Part shown: positions 48,309 to 59,317 of the stretch, in pieces
How positions within the stretch are numbered: position 1 is the stretch's first letter
Layout of the letters: every line of letters starts with the position of its first letter
DNA from: an uncultured Arachnia sp.
GTDB taxonomy: Bacteria > Actinomycetota > Actinomycetes > Propionibacteriales > Propionibacteriaceae
Reading direction: 5' to 3'
DNA: 64,000 nucleotides
Assembly: GCA_947493995.1 (NCBI GenBank)
Contig: CANLTJ010000004.1
Span: 208,193-272,192 of the forward strand
Notes under the pieces: generated by a model
What the model was told of the DNA's origin: nothing
The model's database searches: none
The model's input: the letters and a program-made list of their open reading frames with translations, nothing else
Translations under genes and position numbers: made by a program

Positions 48309-49637
48309 CTATTCTGATCCGTAGACTTCGATAATATTCGCCTTCACCATGGGGACTGTGAGATTCCCTCCCATGGTTGTTTCATAGCTGTACGGACCAA
48401 CGACCGATACGAAAAGCTTGACCAAGTCACCCTGCACGACTTTGCCCAGCACGTCCTCTTCGCCAATCACCATAGTGTTGATGTCATAGTTGTACGAACG
48501 GGATTGTTTCTGACCGTCTGTGTTGGCACGGAAAACCTCACGGCCAGTGTTGGAGTCGAACTGAGTCACCTTCCCGAAGACGATGTACTTCTCACCGACG
48601 TAAGCGGATGGATCACGCTCGACAAGTTTCCAGTCGCGCCCGGAGATCGCGGCATAGGCGGCGGGATCAAGCAGTGCTGCCGCGGCCGCGGCTTCATCGG
48701 CTGCCCTCTGCCACTCCGCGTGATCGTCATCCACTTTCTTCTTCGCGGACTCCAAGTTCTGCTTCGCCCGAGCCAAGTCCGTGCTCAAAGCCTGAAGCCC
48801 GGAGGTATCCATATGAGTCGGGTCTTTCCCGACATGCGTCCGCAGGGTCTCAATGGCAGCGGCCAGGTCATCGCGAAGACTTGCGTCATTCACCTTCCCA
48901 TCCGAGGCTGCCAGCGACTGCTCTGCCGCCGGCAACGCTTCGCGAGCACGGGCGATAGTGCCGATCATTCCTTCCCGCGCCGCGTCGAGGTTGGCTAACG
49001 CCGTTACGCTTTCCTCGACACTGATTGTGGCGTCGTCAAGTTCGGAGCGGGCCTCGTCCAAGCTGTTGGTTTTGCTTGACAGAGCATTCGCGTCGTCCAG
49101 CTCCACGCCCTCGGACGCTACTTCTGCAGCCTCCGCGATTTCTGTCTCCAGATCGTCTCGGGTGGACTCTTCGAGCACCGCGTCCTGCGATTCCGTCAAC
49201 ACACCCTCTGCGGTTTGCATGGAGGTGTTGAGCGCTGCCATAGATGAGTCGTATCCGTCCTTGGCTGCCGCGAGTTCTTCGGCAGCTCTTTGCTGCAACT
49301 GAACTAGAGCCACGCCCGCGACGATTACGACGACCAACGCCATGATCGCGGCTGTGACGGCTAGCCCCCGCTTCTTTGGTTTGGTGCCGGTGGTAGTGGC
49401 ATCAGCGATGGATGCGGTGGCGGCGTGGGTGCCTTGACCGTGCTCCGACGACGTTTGCCCATCGAAGCTTGGGGGCGTTTTTCGGGGCAGCCAGAAGATC
49501 CAACCCTCCGGGGCGGGCCCCCATGAAGGGTCTGGGCTCCAACCTTCATGGGGAATGAACCCCGGCTCGACCGGCCAATTCTGCGGAGGATTGAAAACCC
49601 ATTCGGGTTGATTCCTGCTGGAAGGACCCTCAGTCAT
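48309..49637 (-). CDS. Membrane protein with Trp/Pro-rich N-terminus, one TM helix and long coiled-coil region
   Basis: PPQNWPVEPGFIPHEGWSPDPSWGPAPEGWIFW, TM AVTAAIMALVVVIVAGVALV, Ala/Glu-rich helical region. Confidence 0.75.
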   Translation of the reverse strand: MTEGPSSRNQPEWVFNPPQNWPVEPGFIPHEGWSPDPSWGPAPEGWIFWLPRKTPPSFDGQTSSEHGQGTHAATASIADATTTGTKPKKRGLAVTAAIMALVVVIVAGVALVQLQQRAAEELAAAKDGYDSSMAALNTSMQTAEGVLTESQDAVLEESTRDDLETEIAEAAEVASEGVELDDANALSSKTNSLDEARSELDDATISVEESVTALANLDAAREGMIGTIARAREALPAAEQSLAASDGKVNDASLRDDLAAAIETLRTHVGKDPTHMDTSGLQALSTDLARAKQNLESAKKKVDDDHAEWQRAADEAAAAAALLDPAAYAAISGRDWKLVERDPSAYVGEKYIVFGKVTQFDSNTGREVFRANTDGQKQSRSYNYDINTMVIGEEDVLGKVVQGDLVKLFVSVVGPYSYETTMGGNLTVPMVKANIIEVYGSE

Positions 49638-50146
49638 CGTTTCCATCTTTCTCGGAAATATAGCGATAAAACAAGCAGCGCCCCCTTGCGACGCTGTGAG
49701 AGCTCGATGTTATCGAGGTGACTCGCCCTATGCATCACTTGGGCAGGAAAACGGGTCGCCAATGCCTCGGCCGCTTCGCCCGCGACGCGTTACCTCGCCG
49801 CGTCGGAGTTTGTCGACAACGACTCCAACCAAGCGGTCGAGCGAACCCGTAGACCCCAGAGCGCCGACTCGGTCCTGGTGAACGCCACCGACGACTCCGC
49901 CAGCTTGCAAATCCAACCACTTCTCCTCGTCGTTGAGCAGATCAACTTGCGAGCTGTGTGTCGATCGGCTGGGCAGTCAGTCGCTTGTGGGCAGCCCTTC
50001 CAGACACCACGTCGGACGTGCGACGAAAAAAAGAGGGAAGAAACTGCGAATCGGGGTGGTGGGTGACTCCTACTATCTACAACGTTGGGTTTCAGTGTCG
50101 CCCGGACATGTCGCATGCCAGCAATGCCGGTAGGCTCCAATCCACA

Positions 50147-52454
50147 ATGAGTAGTGCTGACACCTTCGCACCTGGCAATGTCGTCGTGGTGCGTGACGAG
50201 GACTGGCTCGTCACGTCCGTGGACGAGTCCTCGGACGGCCCAGTCCTCAACACCCAGGGTCTGTCAGACCTGGTCCGCGGCCAGGACGCGGTCTTCTACC
50301 CTTCACTGGACCGTGGCATCCGACTCAACGATCCTCGCGACGTCACCATCCGCGCCGACGACTCTCCCAAGTACCGACTCTCCCGGCTCTGGGTGGAATC
50401 GACGCTGCGCAAGACCGCCGTGCCGCTCAGCGACGACTCCCTCACCGTCTCGCCACGCATGCTAGCGCGCCAGCTCGGATACCAGCACAAGGCCGTCACC
50501 AAGGCCCTCGGCCCCACCACCCTGCGCCCCCGCATCCTCCTCGCCGACGCCGTCGGCCTGGGTAAAACGCTCGAGATCGGCATGATCCTGTCCGAACTCA
50601 TCCGGCGTGGCCGTGGCGAACGAATCCTCATCGTCACCCCGCGACACGTGCTGGAGCAGATGCAGCACGAGATGTGGAGCCGCTTCGCGATCCCATTCGT
50701 CCGCCTGGACTCCCAGGGCGTGGCCCGCGTCAAGCAGAAGCTCCCCGCCAACCGCAACCCGTTCTCCTACTTCCGCCGCGTCATTATCTCTATCGACACG
50801 CTGAAGCAGGAACGCTTCGTCCACGACCTGCGCCGCCACCACTGGGACGCCGTCGTCATCGACGAGTCCCACAACATCACCAACACCGACACGCTCAACA
50901 ATCGGCTGGCCAGCATCCTCGCTCCCCAGTCCGACGCGCTCATCCCCGCCTCCGCCACCCCGCACAACGGCGCACGCGAGTCGTTCGCCGAACTGGTCCG
51001 GCTCCTCGACCCCACCGCCGTCAAGGCCGACGGGGCACTCGACCTGCGCCGCGTCGAGCAACTCACCATCCGACGCCACCGCCACAGCGCCGAGGTGGCT
51101 GAGGAGGTCGGCGCCGACTGGGCGGAGCGCCTCGAGCCCGACAACCGCCTCATCGACGCCTCACCTGAGGAGGATGCCGTCGTCGACGAGTTGGTGAACA
51201 CATGGCTTCGCCCGCAGGGGAAGTCGCCCTACTCGGGCAGTAACGGCTCGTTGTTCCCGTGGACGCTGGCCAAGGCGTTCCTGTCCTCGCCCGCAGCACT
51301 GCTTGACACACTGGTGAATCGCCGGAACCGGCTGGACCACACGGTCGAGTCCCGCCGCGAGGCCGATGCGCTGGATCGACTTGGGGAACTCAACAAGACG
51401 ACCTTCGACTCGTCGTCGAAGTACCGGGCACTGGTGGCTTACCTGCGTGACGAGGTCGGCGTGGGGAAGTCGTCGCCCATGCGGGCGGTCGGCTTTTCCG
51501 AGCGCGTGGCCACCCTGCACTGGCTCCAGGCCAACCTCCAACGGGACCTCGGTCTCAAACCCGGACAGGTGGAGATCCTGCACGGCGGTCTGGCCGACGA
51601 CCAGCAGCAGGCCATCGTCGAGAGCTTCAAGCAGACCAGCTCCCCGATTCGAGTGCTGGTCACCGGCGACGTGGCCTCCGAGGGCGTCAACCTCCACAAG
51701 CAGTGCCACCACCTGATCCACTACGACATCCCGTGGTCGCTGATCCGCATCGAGCAGCGCAACGGCCGCATCGACCGCTACGGCCAGAAGCACCCCCCCG
51801 CAGATCACGACTTTGCTGCTCAATCCCTCCAACGAGGGGTTCTCGGGTGACATCCGTGTTCTTGCCGCACTGGTGGCCCGCGAACACGAGGCCCAGCGCG
51901 CACTCGGCGACGCCGCCAGCCTCATGGGCCGCTACAGCGTCACCGCCGAGGAAGACGCCATCCGACAGGTGCTCGCCGGCTCCAAGCAATTCGACGACGT
52001 CGTCGCCGAACCGGACAGCATCGCCTCCAGCGTCGACGACTGGCTGGCCCAGTACCTCGACGATCCCGCCGACGAGCAGCCGGAAGCCGCCATCGACGGC
52101 GACCATCTTCTCTACACCAAGCCCGTCGACTTCCTCCGCGACGCCCTCCACGAGTACTATCCCTCGCCCGAGGACAAACCACGGCCGCGCGACCTGGGTG
52201 GCGTGGGATGGCGCGAACACCCAGCCGAACACATCGTCGAGTTCGTCCCACCCGCCGATCTTCGGCAGCGCTTCGAGGTGCTACCGCAGAGCTACCTTGC
52301 CGACCGCAACGTCCTGGAAAACCTCAAGCTCATGAGGGAGGCCAGAGCCCCCACCTCCATCCTGGATGCCGCCCTCACCGACACCAGCGACTCGTCCTGG
52401 CCCGCCGCCCACTACCTCGGCCCCCTGTACCCGGTGCTGGACTGGTGTCGGTGA
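50147..52454 (+). pseudogene. SNF2/DEAD-like helicase (DrmD-like), frameshifted and 3'-truncated
   Basis: Frame 1 (50147-51850): ILLADAVGLGKTLEIGMIL, VVIDESHNI, GDVASEGVNLHKQCHHLIHYDIPWSLIRIEQRNGRIDRYGQKH. Continues in another frame from 51813 (LLLNPSNEGFSGDIRVLAALVAREHEAQRAL..). Break at a C7 run (51793-51799). Confidence 0.82.
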
Positions 52455-52544
52455 CGTGTTGTCAGATGTCGGCTGTAACGTGGCACACGTAGTGCAGGCA
52501 GCACTCAAGAGCCGCCCCTCACTTCGGAGGAGACCGAACAGAAC

Positions 52545-54470
52545 ATGACCAAGTCCCTACTAGAGCAGCTGCCCGGCATAGTCGCCGCGGGCAAGCGTCA
52601 AGCGGCACAGATCTTGGAGCAACTGGAGGGGCGCAACCGCGTCAGCCTGCAGACTCGAGAGCTGGTCATTCCCTCGAAAGATCACGGCGGCTTCAACTTC
52701 TGGGGCAACGACGGTGACGGACCTACGGATGAGCCCAACCGGCTGATATACGGGGACAACCTTCTGGCTATGGCAGCACTCCTGGCAGGCAACGAGGACA
52801 ACCCAAGCCTTCGCGGCAAGGTCGACCTCGTCTACATTGACCCGCCGTTTGATTCGAAGGCGGATTACCGCACTAAGATCACGCTGCCAAGCACGACCCT
52901 CAGCCAGAAGCCAACCGTGCTCGAGCAGTTTGCATATTCGGATACATGGTCGGACGGCACTGCCTCATACCTTGCAATGATCACGCCGCGTCTCGTGCTT
53001 ATGAAGGAGCTTCTTTCCGACCAGGGTTCTATCTGGGTCCACTTGGACTGGCATGTGGGTCACTACGTGAAAATTGTCCTCGATGAGATTTTCGGCAAGG
53101 ACAACTTCCGGAATGAGATCTCTTGGCATTACAGCGGTTGGAACAAGCGCCTGCGCGCCTCATTTGAGCGGCGACATGACGTGATTTTCTACTACAGCAA
53201 GACGTCCAATCCCTATTTCGCTTCGTACTTTGAGAAGTGGGCCTCGAAAGAGGATTACGTCAAAAAGCGAAAGCAGAAGGTGCTGACTGACGAGAGCGGA
53301 CGTGAATATGTTCTCTCGGACGCCGGGGGTGGACAACGAATTAAGAGATATCTTGATGAAGTTATGGCTGAGGGGGTGGTAGTCGATGACGTCTGGGATC
53401 TTGACAAGCTGAATAATTCGGCTGGAGAAGCGGTCGGATACGGAACGCAGAAGCCGGTCGCTCTGCTCTCGAGGATAATCCAAGCAAGTTCGCCGCACGG
53501 AGGGTTAGTTGCCGATTTTTTCGCAGGATCTGGTACAACTGCGGCTGTTTGTGAGCAACTCGGACGTCGCTGGGTCGTCACGGATTTAGGTAAACCTGCC
53601 GCTATGATCACTCGCAAGCGCCTCATCGATCAAGATGCGGCGCCCTTCCTGTATCAAGCCATCGGGGACTACCAAATAGAGCAGGCGCGATCGACGTTAG
53701 GACGTTCGTTTCGTGTGGGAGATCTCGCCAGAGTCGTGCTCGATCTTTACGGAGCACTCCCGCTGCCTCCCGAAGAAAACGTCAACAACGGCCTAGGTCG
53801 AATGGCGGGCAGCCGCACGCTCGTGTACGCAGACAGCCCATCGCGTCTTACGACCATCTCGACGCTCAAACGAGCTCAGGGCTACCGAGGATTTAAAATG
53901 GGCGGTTTCGATAAGGTCATTGTGCTCGGCTGGAACTTCTCGGCCGGCATAGGGCAGGACATCAGCGACCTAAACGATCCGAACCTCGAAGTGCTCGTCA
54001 TTCCGCCAGATCTGCTTGACCGGCTCAAAAGGAAGGGCGCCGACAAACTGGCATCCAAGGTGCATTTCTCCACCCTGCAGTATCTCCAAGCTGAGGTGGC
54101 CGCGCGGACGAGGGATGGTGAGCGAGAATCGCTGGAGGTCAACCTGCAGAACTACGTGCTGCTCTCGCCCGAGGCGATCAACTTGGATCAAGCCAACCGA
54201 ACCAAACTCCAGAACGTCATGAATACAGAGCCACTGGTGCTCATCGAGTACTGGGCGGTCGATCCCGACTATGACGGTGAGGTTTTCCGCTCGGTTTGGC
54301 AGGATTACCGCGGCAATACGGACAGTAATGGCGATGAGATGCGCGTCGCCACGACAGCCATGCTCGACCTCCCTCGCATAGACGGACCGCGCACCGTCTG
54401 CGTGCGCGGGGTCGATGTCTTCGGATTCGAGTCAGAGGTTGTCATATCTGGTGTGGAGGTGCAGTCGTGA
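52545..54470 (+). CDS. Type III restriction-modification DNA methyltransferase (Mod)
   Basis: VDLVYIDPPFDSKADYRTK (DPPF motif), FAGSGTTAAVCEQLGRRWVVTDLGKPAA; stop overlaps the res start. Confidence 0.92.
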   Translation: MTKSLLEQLPGIVAAGKRQAAQILEQLEGRNRVSLQTRELVIPSKDHGGFNFWGNDGDGPTDEPNRLIYGDNLLAMAALLAGNEDNPSLRGKVDLVYIDPPFDSKADYRTKITLPSTTLSQKPTVLEQFAYSDTWSDGTASYLAMITPRLVLMKELLSDQGSIWVHLDWHVGHYVKIVLDEIFGKDNFRNEISWHYSGWNKRLRASFERRHDVIFYYSKTSNPYFASYFEKWASKEDYVKKRKQKVLTDESGREYVLSDAGGGQRIKRYLDEVMAEGVVVDDVWDLDKLNNSAGEAVGYGTQKPVALLSRIIQASSPHGGLVADFFAGSGTTAAVCEQLGRRWVVTDLGKPAAMITRKRLIDQDAAPFLYQAIGDYQIEQARSTLGRSFRVGDLARVVLDLYGALPLPPEENVNNGLGRMAGSRTLVYADSPSRLTTISTLKRAQGYRGFKMGGFDKVIVLGWNFSAGIGQDISDLNDPNLEVLVIPPDLLDRLKRKGADKLASKVHFSTLQYLQAEVAARTRDGERESLEVNLQNYVLLSPEAINLDQANRTKLQNVMNTEPLVLIEYWAVDPDYDGEVFRSVWQDYRGNTDSNGDEMRVATTAMLDLPRIDGPRTVCVRGVDVFGFESEVVISGVEVQS

Positions 54471-57394
54471 ACGGCTTCGCTGACTTCCCGTTGGCCAAGG
54501 GTCTATCCGCTGTTGTCGATCCACGCACGCGAGGTATTGTCGACGGCTCCGGCTCGGAGATGCTCGACCAAGTCACTCCCGTGACGGCGGAGCTGCTACG
54601 TTTCTGGTTCCAACAGGACTACTGCGATTTGCGTGAGCTCAACTTCCATATCGGGCAGCGCGCAGCGATCCTGAACATCATCTACGCACACGAGGTACTC
54701 GGTACTACCCGTTTGAGCGATCTCTACGAAGCCGTGGCGCCTGAAGCGATGCTTGAGGGGAGCGTCCTTGGCGAGGTGACGCGCGAGCGTCATGACCACC
54801 CAAAGTACGCGGCAAAGATGGCGACAGGTACTGGTAAAACTTGGGTACTAAATGCTTTGCTCATTTGGCAATACCTAAACAAGCTTGCCGATCCCCAGGA
54901 CTCCCGCTTCTCGAGTAACTTTCTGCTGGTTGCTCCCGGTCTCATAGTCTATGAGCGCCTGCTCGACTCTTTCATGGGCAAGGAGCATGAGGGCGAGCGC
55001 GACTTCGCCGCCAGCGACATCTTTCTGCAGCAGGGTCTTTTCGTCCCTGACACCTACCGCTCGCAGGTCTTCTCGTTCCTTCAGACATCAGTTGTGACCA
55101 AAACTGAGATCGGACGCAAGGTGACCGGCTCGAGTTTGATCGCGATCACTAACTGGCATCTGCTGGCAGGCAAGGAAGATCCCGATTTCCTCGACGATGA
55201 GGCAGAGGTCGAAGTGCCAGGTGCGGCGATAGATCCGAAGGCAGCAGTCGAAAGCATCTTTCCGCTCACGCCAGGCACCAGCGCAGGGAACGCACTTGAC
55301 GCATTGGATCGTCGATTCCTTCGTGGTGGTGCGCTTGAGGCGCTAACGGACTTGCCTGATCTGGTTGTCTTTAATGACGAGGCGCACCACATTCACGAGG
55401 TGCGGAAGACTGATGAGGTCACTGACGTCGAATGGCAGAAGAGCCTCAGCGAGATCTCGGCGACTAAGGGCCGACGCTTCGTGCAGATCGACTTCTCTGC
55501 GACTCCATATAACGAGGTCGGGTCAGGCCGTTCCAAGGGCAAGGCATACTTCCCGCACATCGTTGTCGACTTCGACCTTCAATCCGCCATGCGTGCCGGC
55601 TTGGTAAAGTCGCTCGCACTGGATAAGCGCAAGGAGATTGCAGCGCTGCCGCTGGACTTCAAGGCAGAACGTGATGAGCAGAAGCGCGTGATCGGCCTGT
55701 CAAATGGACAACGGGTCATGCTGCAAGCTGGACTGAAGAAACTGCAGCTCCTAGAGCAGCAGTTCGCCGAGACTGATCCGGACAAGTACCCAAAGCTGTT
55801 GGTGGTCTGCGAGGACACCAATGTCACACCGCATGTCGTCGAGTATCTACAAAGCACGGGTCTGTCCGAAGGCGATATCCTGCGAGTTGACTCTGGACGC
55901 AAGGCGGAGCTCAGCCCGAGGGACTGGGAGCCGATCCGCGAGAAGCTGTTTGACGTTGACCGGCACAAGCAGCCCAGGGTCATCGTCTCGGTGCTGATGC
56001 TTCGCGAGGGCTTCGACGTCAGCAACATCGCGGTTATTGTGCCGTTGCGCTCGTCCCAAGCGTCGATCCTGCTTGAGCAGACGATCGGACGTGGCCTCCG
56101 CCTTATGTGGCGAGGCGATCCCTCCATTGAAGAACTCAAGGCGGAGACTCGCGAACGGGTCAGCAACGGGCTGGAGCCGACAAACTACTTCGATGTGTTG
56201 TTCATCGTTGAGCACCCTGCATTCAGCGACTTCTACGATGAGCTGCTCAACGGTGGGCTCATGGTCGAGACTGGCGATGGCTCGGACGCGACGGGCGCGA
56301 CCGGCGACCTTGAACACGTCGACTTGCGGCCCGGCCACCACGCGTATGACTTCGAGATCCCGATCATCCTGCGCGACGCAGACGAAGAACTACGGCGGCC
56401 GAGCATCAATCCTCTCGCGCTGACCGCATCGCGCTACCCACTCGATCTGCTCCTCAAGACCGTAGGCAAGGGCGACCGCTTTGTCTCGCATGATGCTCAG
56501 ACAGGCACGCAGTATGGCGATTATCGCGTTGACGGCGGCGTGCTGACAGCCACCGGCTACAACGACTACCTATCACGCATGACCACGCGTATCACCGAAG
56601 CGCTGGGTCGCAACATGACGAAGAGCCAAAGCAAGTTCAACGAGAACGCGAAGTTCCCGATCCTTCAGGCCTACCGCCCGCTGCTCACGGGTTGGCTAGA
56701 CACTTATATCCGCCATCGGCTGTTTGAGCAGGAGTTCAACCCCTTGGTTGATGAGAATTGGCGCGTGCTGCTGCTCGACGACGTGGCGCAAGGTATCGCT
56801 GGCACTTTTGCGACCAAACTGGTCGAGCTTCAGGATAGCCAAGTTGTTGCCTCAGCTGAGGTGCAGCACAGAATGCTTTCGGAAGTTTCCACGATCCCGG
56901 TGCGCAGCAGCACCGCCGTGGAGGTGGAAAAATGCATCTACCCCAAGCTGCCGATTCCGTCTCAGGGCGGTGGACTCGAGCGACGTTTCATCCGCTGGGC
57001 AGACAAGGACTCTGCTGTTGAAGCGTTCGCCAAAGTACATGAGTACCGTCACGACTTCCTTAGGCGGCCGTATCTGAAGGCCGACGGCATGCCTGCGCAG
57101 TACTCCCCAGACTTCCTCGTTCGAACACCAGAGAGTGTGTTCGTCGTCGAGACTAAAGCGCAGTCAGCGCTCAGCGATGAGAACGTGCAACGTAAACAGA
57201 AGGCTGCGCTGGCATGGTGCGAACAGATCAACGAACTACCCGAGGAAGATCGCGACAGCCGTCATTGGGACTATGTGCTTCTCGGAGAGTCAATCATGAT
57301 TGAATGGGAGAAGAAGAACGCCACCGCAACTGACCTTCTCGACTATGCCAAGCTGCGGCGGGTCTCGACAGCACGGCGGGAGCGACTGCTGTGA
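54467..57394 (+). CDS. Type III restriction enzyme, helicase/endonuclease subunit (Res)
   Basis: MATGTGKTWVLNALL, FNDEAHHIHEV, IDFSATPYNE, QTIGRGLRLMW; C-terminal nuclease-like YSPDFLVRTPESVFVVETKAQ. Confidence 0.92.
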   Translation: MNGFADFPLAKGLSAVVDPRTRGIVDGSGSEMLDQVTPVTAELLRFWFQQDYCDLRELNFHIGQRAAILNIIYAHEVLGTTRLSDLYEAVAPEAMLEGSVLGEVTRERHDHPKYAAKMATGTGKTWVLNALLIWQYLNKLADPQDSRFSSNFLLVAPGLIVYERLLDSFMGKEHEGERDFAASDIFLQQGLFVPDTYRSQVFSFLQTSVVTKTEIGRKVTGSSLIAITNWHLLAGKEDPDFLDDEAEVEVPGAAIDPKAAVESIFPLTPGTSAGNALDALDRRFLRGGALEALTDLPDLVVFNDEAHHIHEVRKTDEVTDVEWQKSLSEISATKGRRFVQIDFSATPYNEVGSGRSKGKAYFPHIVVDFDLQSAMRAGLVKSLALDKRKEIAALPLDFKAERDEQKRVIGLSNGQRVMLQAGLKKLQLLEQQFAETDPDKYPKLLVVCEDTNVTPHVVEYLQSTGLSEGDILRVDSGRKAELSPRDWEPIREKLFDVDRHKQPRVIVSVLMLREGFDVSNIAVIVPLRSSQASILLEQTIGRGLRLMWRGDPSIEELKAETRERVSNGLEPTNYFDVLFIVEHPAFSDFYDELLNGGLMVETGDGSDATGATGDLEHVDLRPGHHAYDFEIPIILRDADEELRRPSINPLALTASRYPLDLLLKTVGKGDRFVSHDAQTGTQYGDYRVDGGVLTATGYNDYLSRMTTRITEALGRNMTKSQSKFNENAKFPILQAYRPLLTGWLDTYIRHRLFEQEFNPLVDENWRVLLLDDVAQGIAGTFATKLVELQDSQVVASAEVQHRMLSEVSTIPVRSSTAVEVEKCIYPKLPIPSQGGGLERRFIRWADKDSAVEAFAKVHEYRHDFLRRPYLKADGMPAQYSPDFLVRTPESVFVVETKAQSALSDENVQRKQKAALAWCEQINELPEEDRDSRHWDYVLLGESIMIEWEKKNATATDLLDYAKLRRVSTARRERLL

Positions 57395-58155
57395 ATCAAG
57401 ATGAGCGCCAGACAACCATGATCAAGGTCGTGTACTTCGATGAAGACTCGGCTTCGGACTACCTCGACATCTCCGCTGGGGGAAAAACCGTCGCAACGAG
57501 CGAGAACGTCAAGGATCGTACGACCAAGCTGCACAGCGAGGTCGAGACTCGGCTAGCAGCGAAGTTCAGCTGGCTTCCGTTCCTTGGCGGTTCAGCAGAG
57601 GCGGCTGGCGGCGTCGATATCTCCCGATCTGGCCAAAGCATCCTTCGAAAGACTTTGGCGAACACGATCCTCACTGATTATCTGGCGAAAGCTGATGATG
57701 ACCCTCGGGTGAGCCAACTACGAGGCCTTCAGGTGACCGCACCCAAGGACTCGATGGCTTACGCGAAAATGTTCACACCCTACATGGTGTTGCTCAAGAT
57801 GGATGACTTACCCTTTGATCTAGCGCGGATGGATGAAGTACTCGCCCGTGCGAAGGGCTACTACGAACTGCTCGGCAGAGGTGCAGACGGTCCCAAGCGT
57901 GTGCTGCGCTTCAACATCAGCGCGTTTCGAAACAGCTACGGCCTCACCGATCTCGGTCGCATGCGCCTAGTGTTTCACGGCGTGCTCGTGGGGCAGACGT
58001 CGGAACACGCGCTCGGTATGGAAGCCGAGATGTCCGGCGGTACGGACAGAGCAACCGTGACAGCTGTCGAACTCGTCGATGGCTTGGACGCGCAAAACGA
58101 AGAGCTGCTGGACGTCTATGACGTGATCCTTGCTGGAGTTGAGTATGCCGGGTGA
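57391..58155 (+). CDS. DUF6414-like uncharacterised protein
   Basis: MIKVVYFDEDSASDYLDISAGGKTV... followed by KMFTPYMVLLKMDDLPFDLARMDEVLARAKGYYELLG; overlaps both neighbours. Family assignment tentative. Confidence 0.55.
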   Translation: MNQDERQTTMIKVVYFDEDSASDYLDISAGGKTVATSENVKDRTTKLHSEVETRLAAKFSWLPFLGGSAEAAGGVDISRSGQSILRKTLANTILTDYLAKADDDPRVSQLRGLQVTAPKDSMAYAKMFTPYMVLLKMDDLPFDLARMDEVLARAKGYYELLGRGADGPKRVLRFNISAFRNSYGLTDLGRMRLVFHGVLVGQTSEHALGMEAEMSGGTDRATVTAVELVDGLDAQNEELLDVYDVILAGVEYAG

Positions 58156-59317
58156 CACGACGATCACCAGTTACTATGGCCCGCTGTCGTGGTTCGAAGA
58201 CCAGCTCCACAAGAAGAAGCGCACAGGGCTTCTCGACATCGTCTATGAGCGCGACGAAGCCAACCGTCGCCATACCCACGTCGTTGAAGGTCAAGAGGCG
58301 ACCCCTTCCGAAGGGCCTGCATCAAGGGTGAATCGTGTCGTGGCTGAGTCCAGCGACTACGCCAGCTTGAACGAGCACGTCATCACAAACTTTGCTGGCC
58401 TCGTCCGATCGATCAACCCCAAGCACCTCCATCTGCACAATCCGCCTGCCGGCGTTCACGCGCAGCTTGAGCGGACCTTCACGACCCATGTAAAGCGTTA
58501 CAAATATCCGGCGGTGACGCGAGACACCCTCCTTCGATTCCGAGACGGATTCGCCAACCATCTGGTTGGACAGGCAGCTGTCAAGGAGGCGCTACTCGCA
58601 GCGCTCTACCCGCTGACCACCGCGCGGCGCACCAAGCCCGTTGTCCTGATGTTTTATGGCCCGTCCGGCGTTGGCAAAACGGAGACTGCTCAGTTCGTGA
58701 ACGGCCTGCTCGGTGGCACGCTCCTGCGAAAGCAGTTTTCCATGTTCCACAACGACAAGTTCGCGTCGTATCTCTTCGGTGGGACGCACTCGGAGGCGTC
58801 CTTTGCACGCGATCTTCTCGATCGTGAATCTGGTGTCATCCTCATCGACGAGTTCGACAAGGCGAACTCGGTTTTTCATAGTGCCTTCTACCAACTTTTC
58901 GATGGCGGTGTCTTTGAGGACAAGAACTACAGTGTCCATCTCGGACCGTCCCTGATTATCTGTACTTCGAACTACGGCACCGAAGACGAAATCCGCAAGG
59001 CGCTGGGCGATGCCCTCTACTCGCGATTCGACTCCGTGGTCCACTTCGAACCGCTCTCCAAGAACGAGATTCTTCAGGTCATCGCCCGGCTCGTAAACGA
59101 CCGCTTCTCCGAGCTCGCCGCCGACGAACAAGCGCGGCTGCAACCGGACAAGGTCAAGACCATTTTGTATCCGCTGGCCGACGAATCCGGCAACGTGCGC
59201 AAGCTCGGTAAGCTGGTTGACGAAGTCATTTCTCTGCTGTTGGTGCGCGCGGTGATGGATGAAGCCGCCAAGCCCAGCGCGGCTGCTGCCCCCGATGGCA
59301 AGGAGTACGCGGCATGA
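58145..59317 (+). CDS. ClpX/ClpA-like AAA+ ATPase
   Basis: Walker A MFYGPSGVGKTETAQ, Walker B GVILIDEFDKAN, sensor-1 ICTSNYGTEDEI, FVNGLLGGTLLRKQFSMFHNDKFASYLFGG. Confidence 0.85.
   Translation: MPGDTTITSYYGPLSWFEDQLHKKKRTGLLDIVYERDEANRRHTHVVEGQEATPSEGPASRVNRVVAESSDYASLNEHVITNFAGLVRSINPKHLHLHNPPAGVHAQLERTFTTHVKRYKYPAVTRDTLLRFRDGFANHLVGQAAVKEALLAALYPLTTARRTKPVVLMFYGPSGVGKTETAQFVNGLLGGTLLRKQFSMFHNDKFASYLFGGTHSEASFARDLLDRESGVILIDEFDKANSVFHSAFYQLFDGGVFEDKNYSVHLGPSLIICTSNYGTEDEIRKALGDALYSRFDSVVHFEPLSKNEILQVIARLVNDRFSELAADEQARLQPDKVKTILYPLADESGNVRKLGKLVDEVISLLLVRAVMDEAAKPSAAAAPDGKEYAA

Noticed and set aside
51780-51815. Programmed ribosomal frameshift at the C7 run in the SNF2 gene
   Set aside because: The downstream frame is also prematurely ended, so decay or sequencing error is more likely than recoding.
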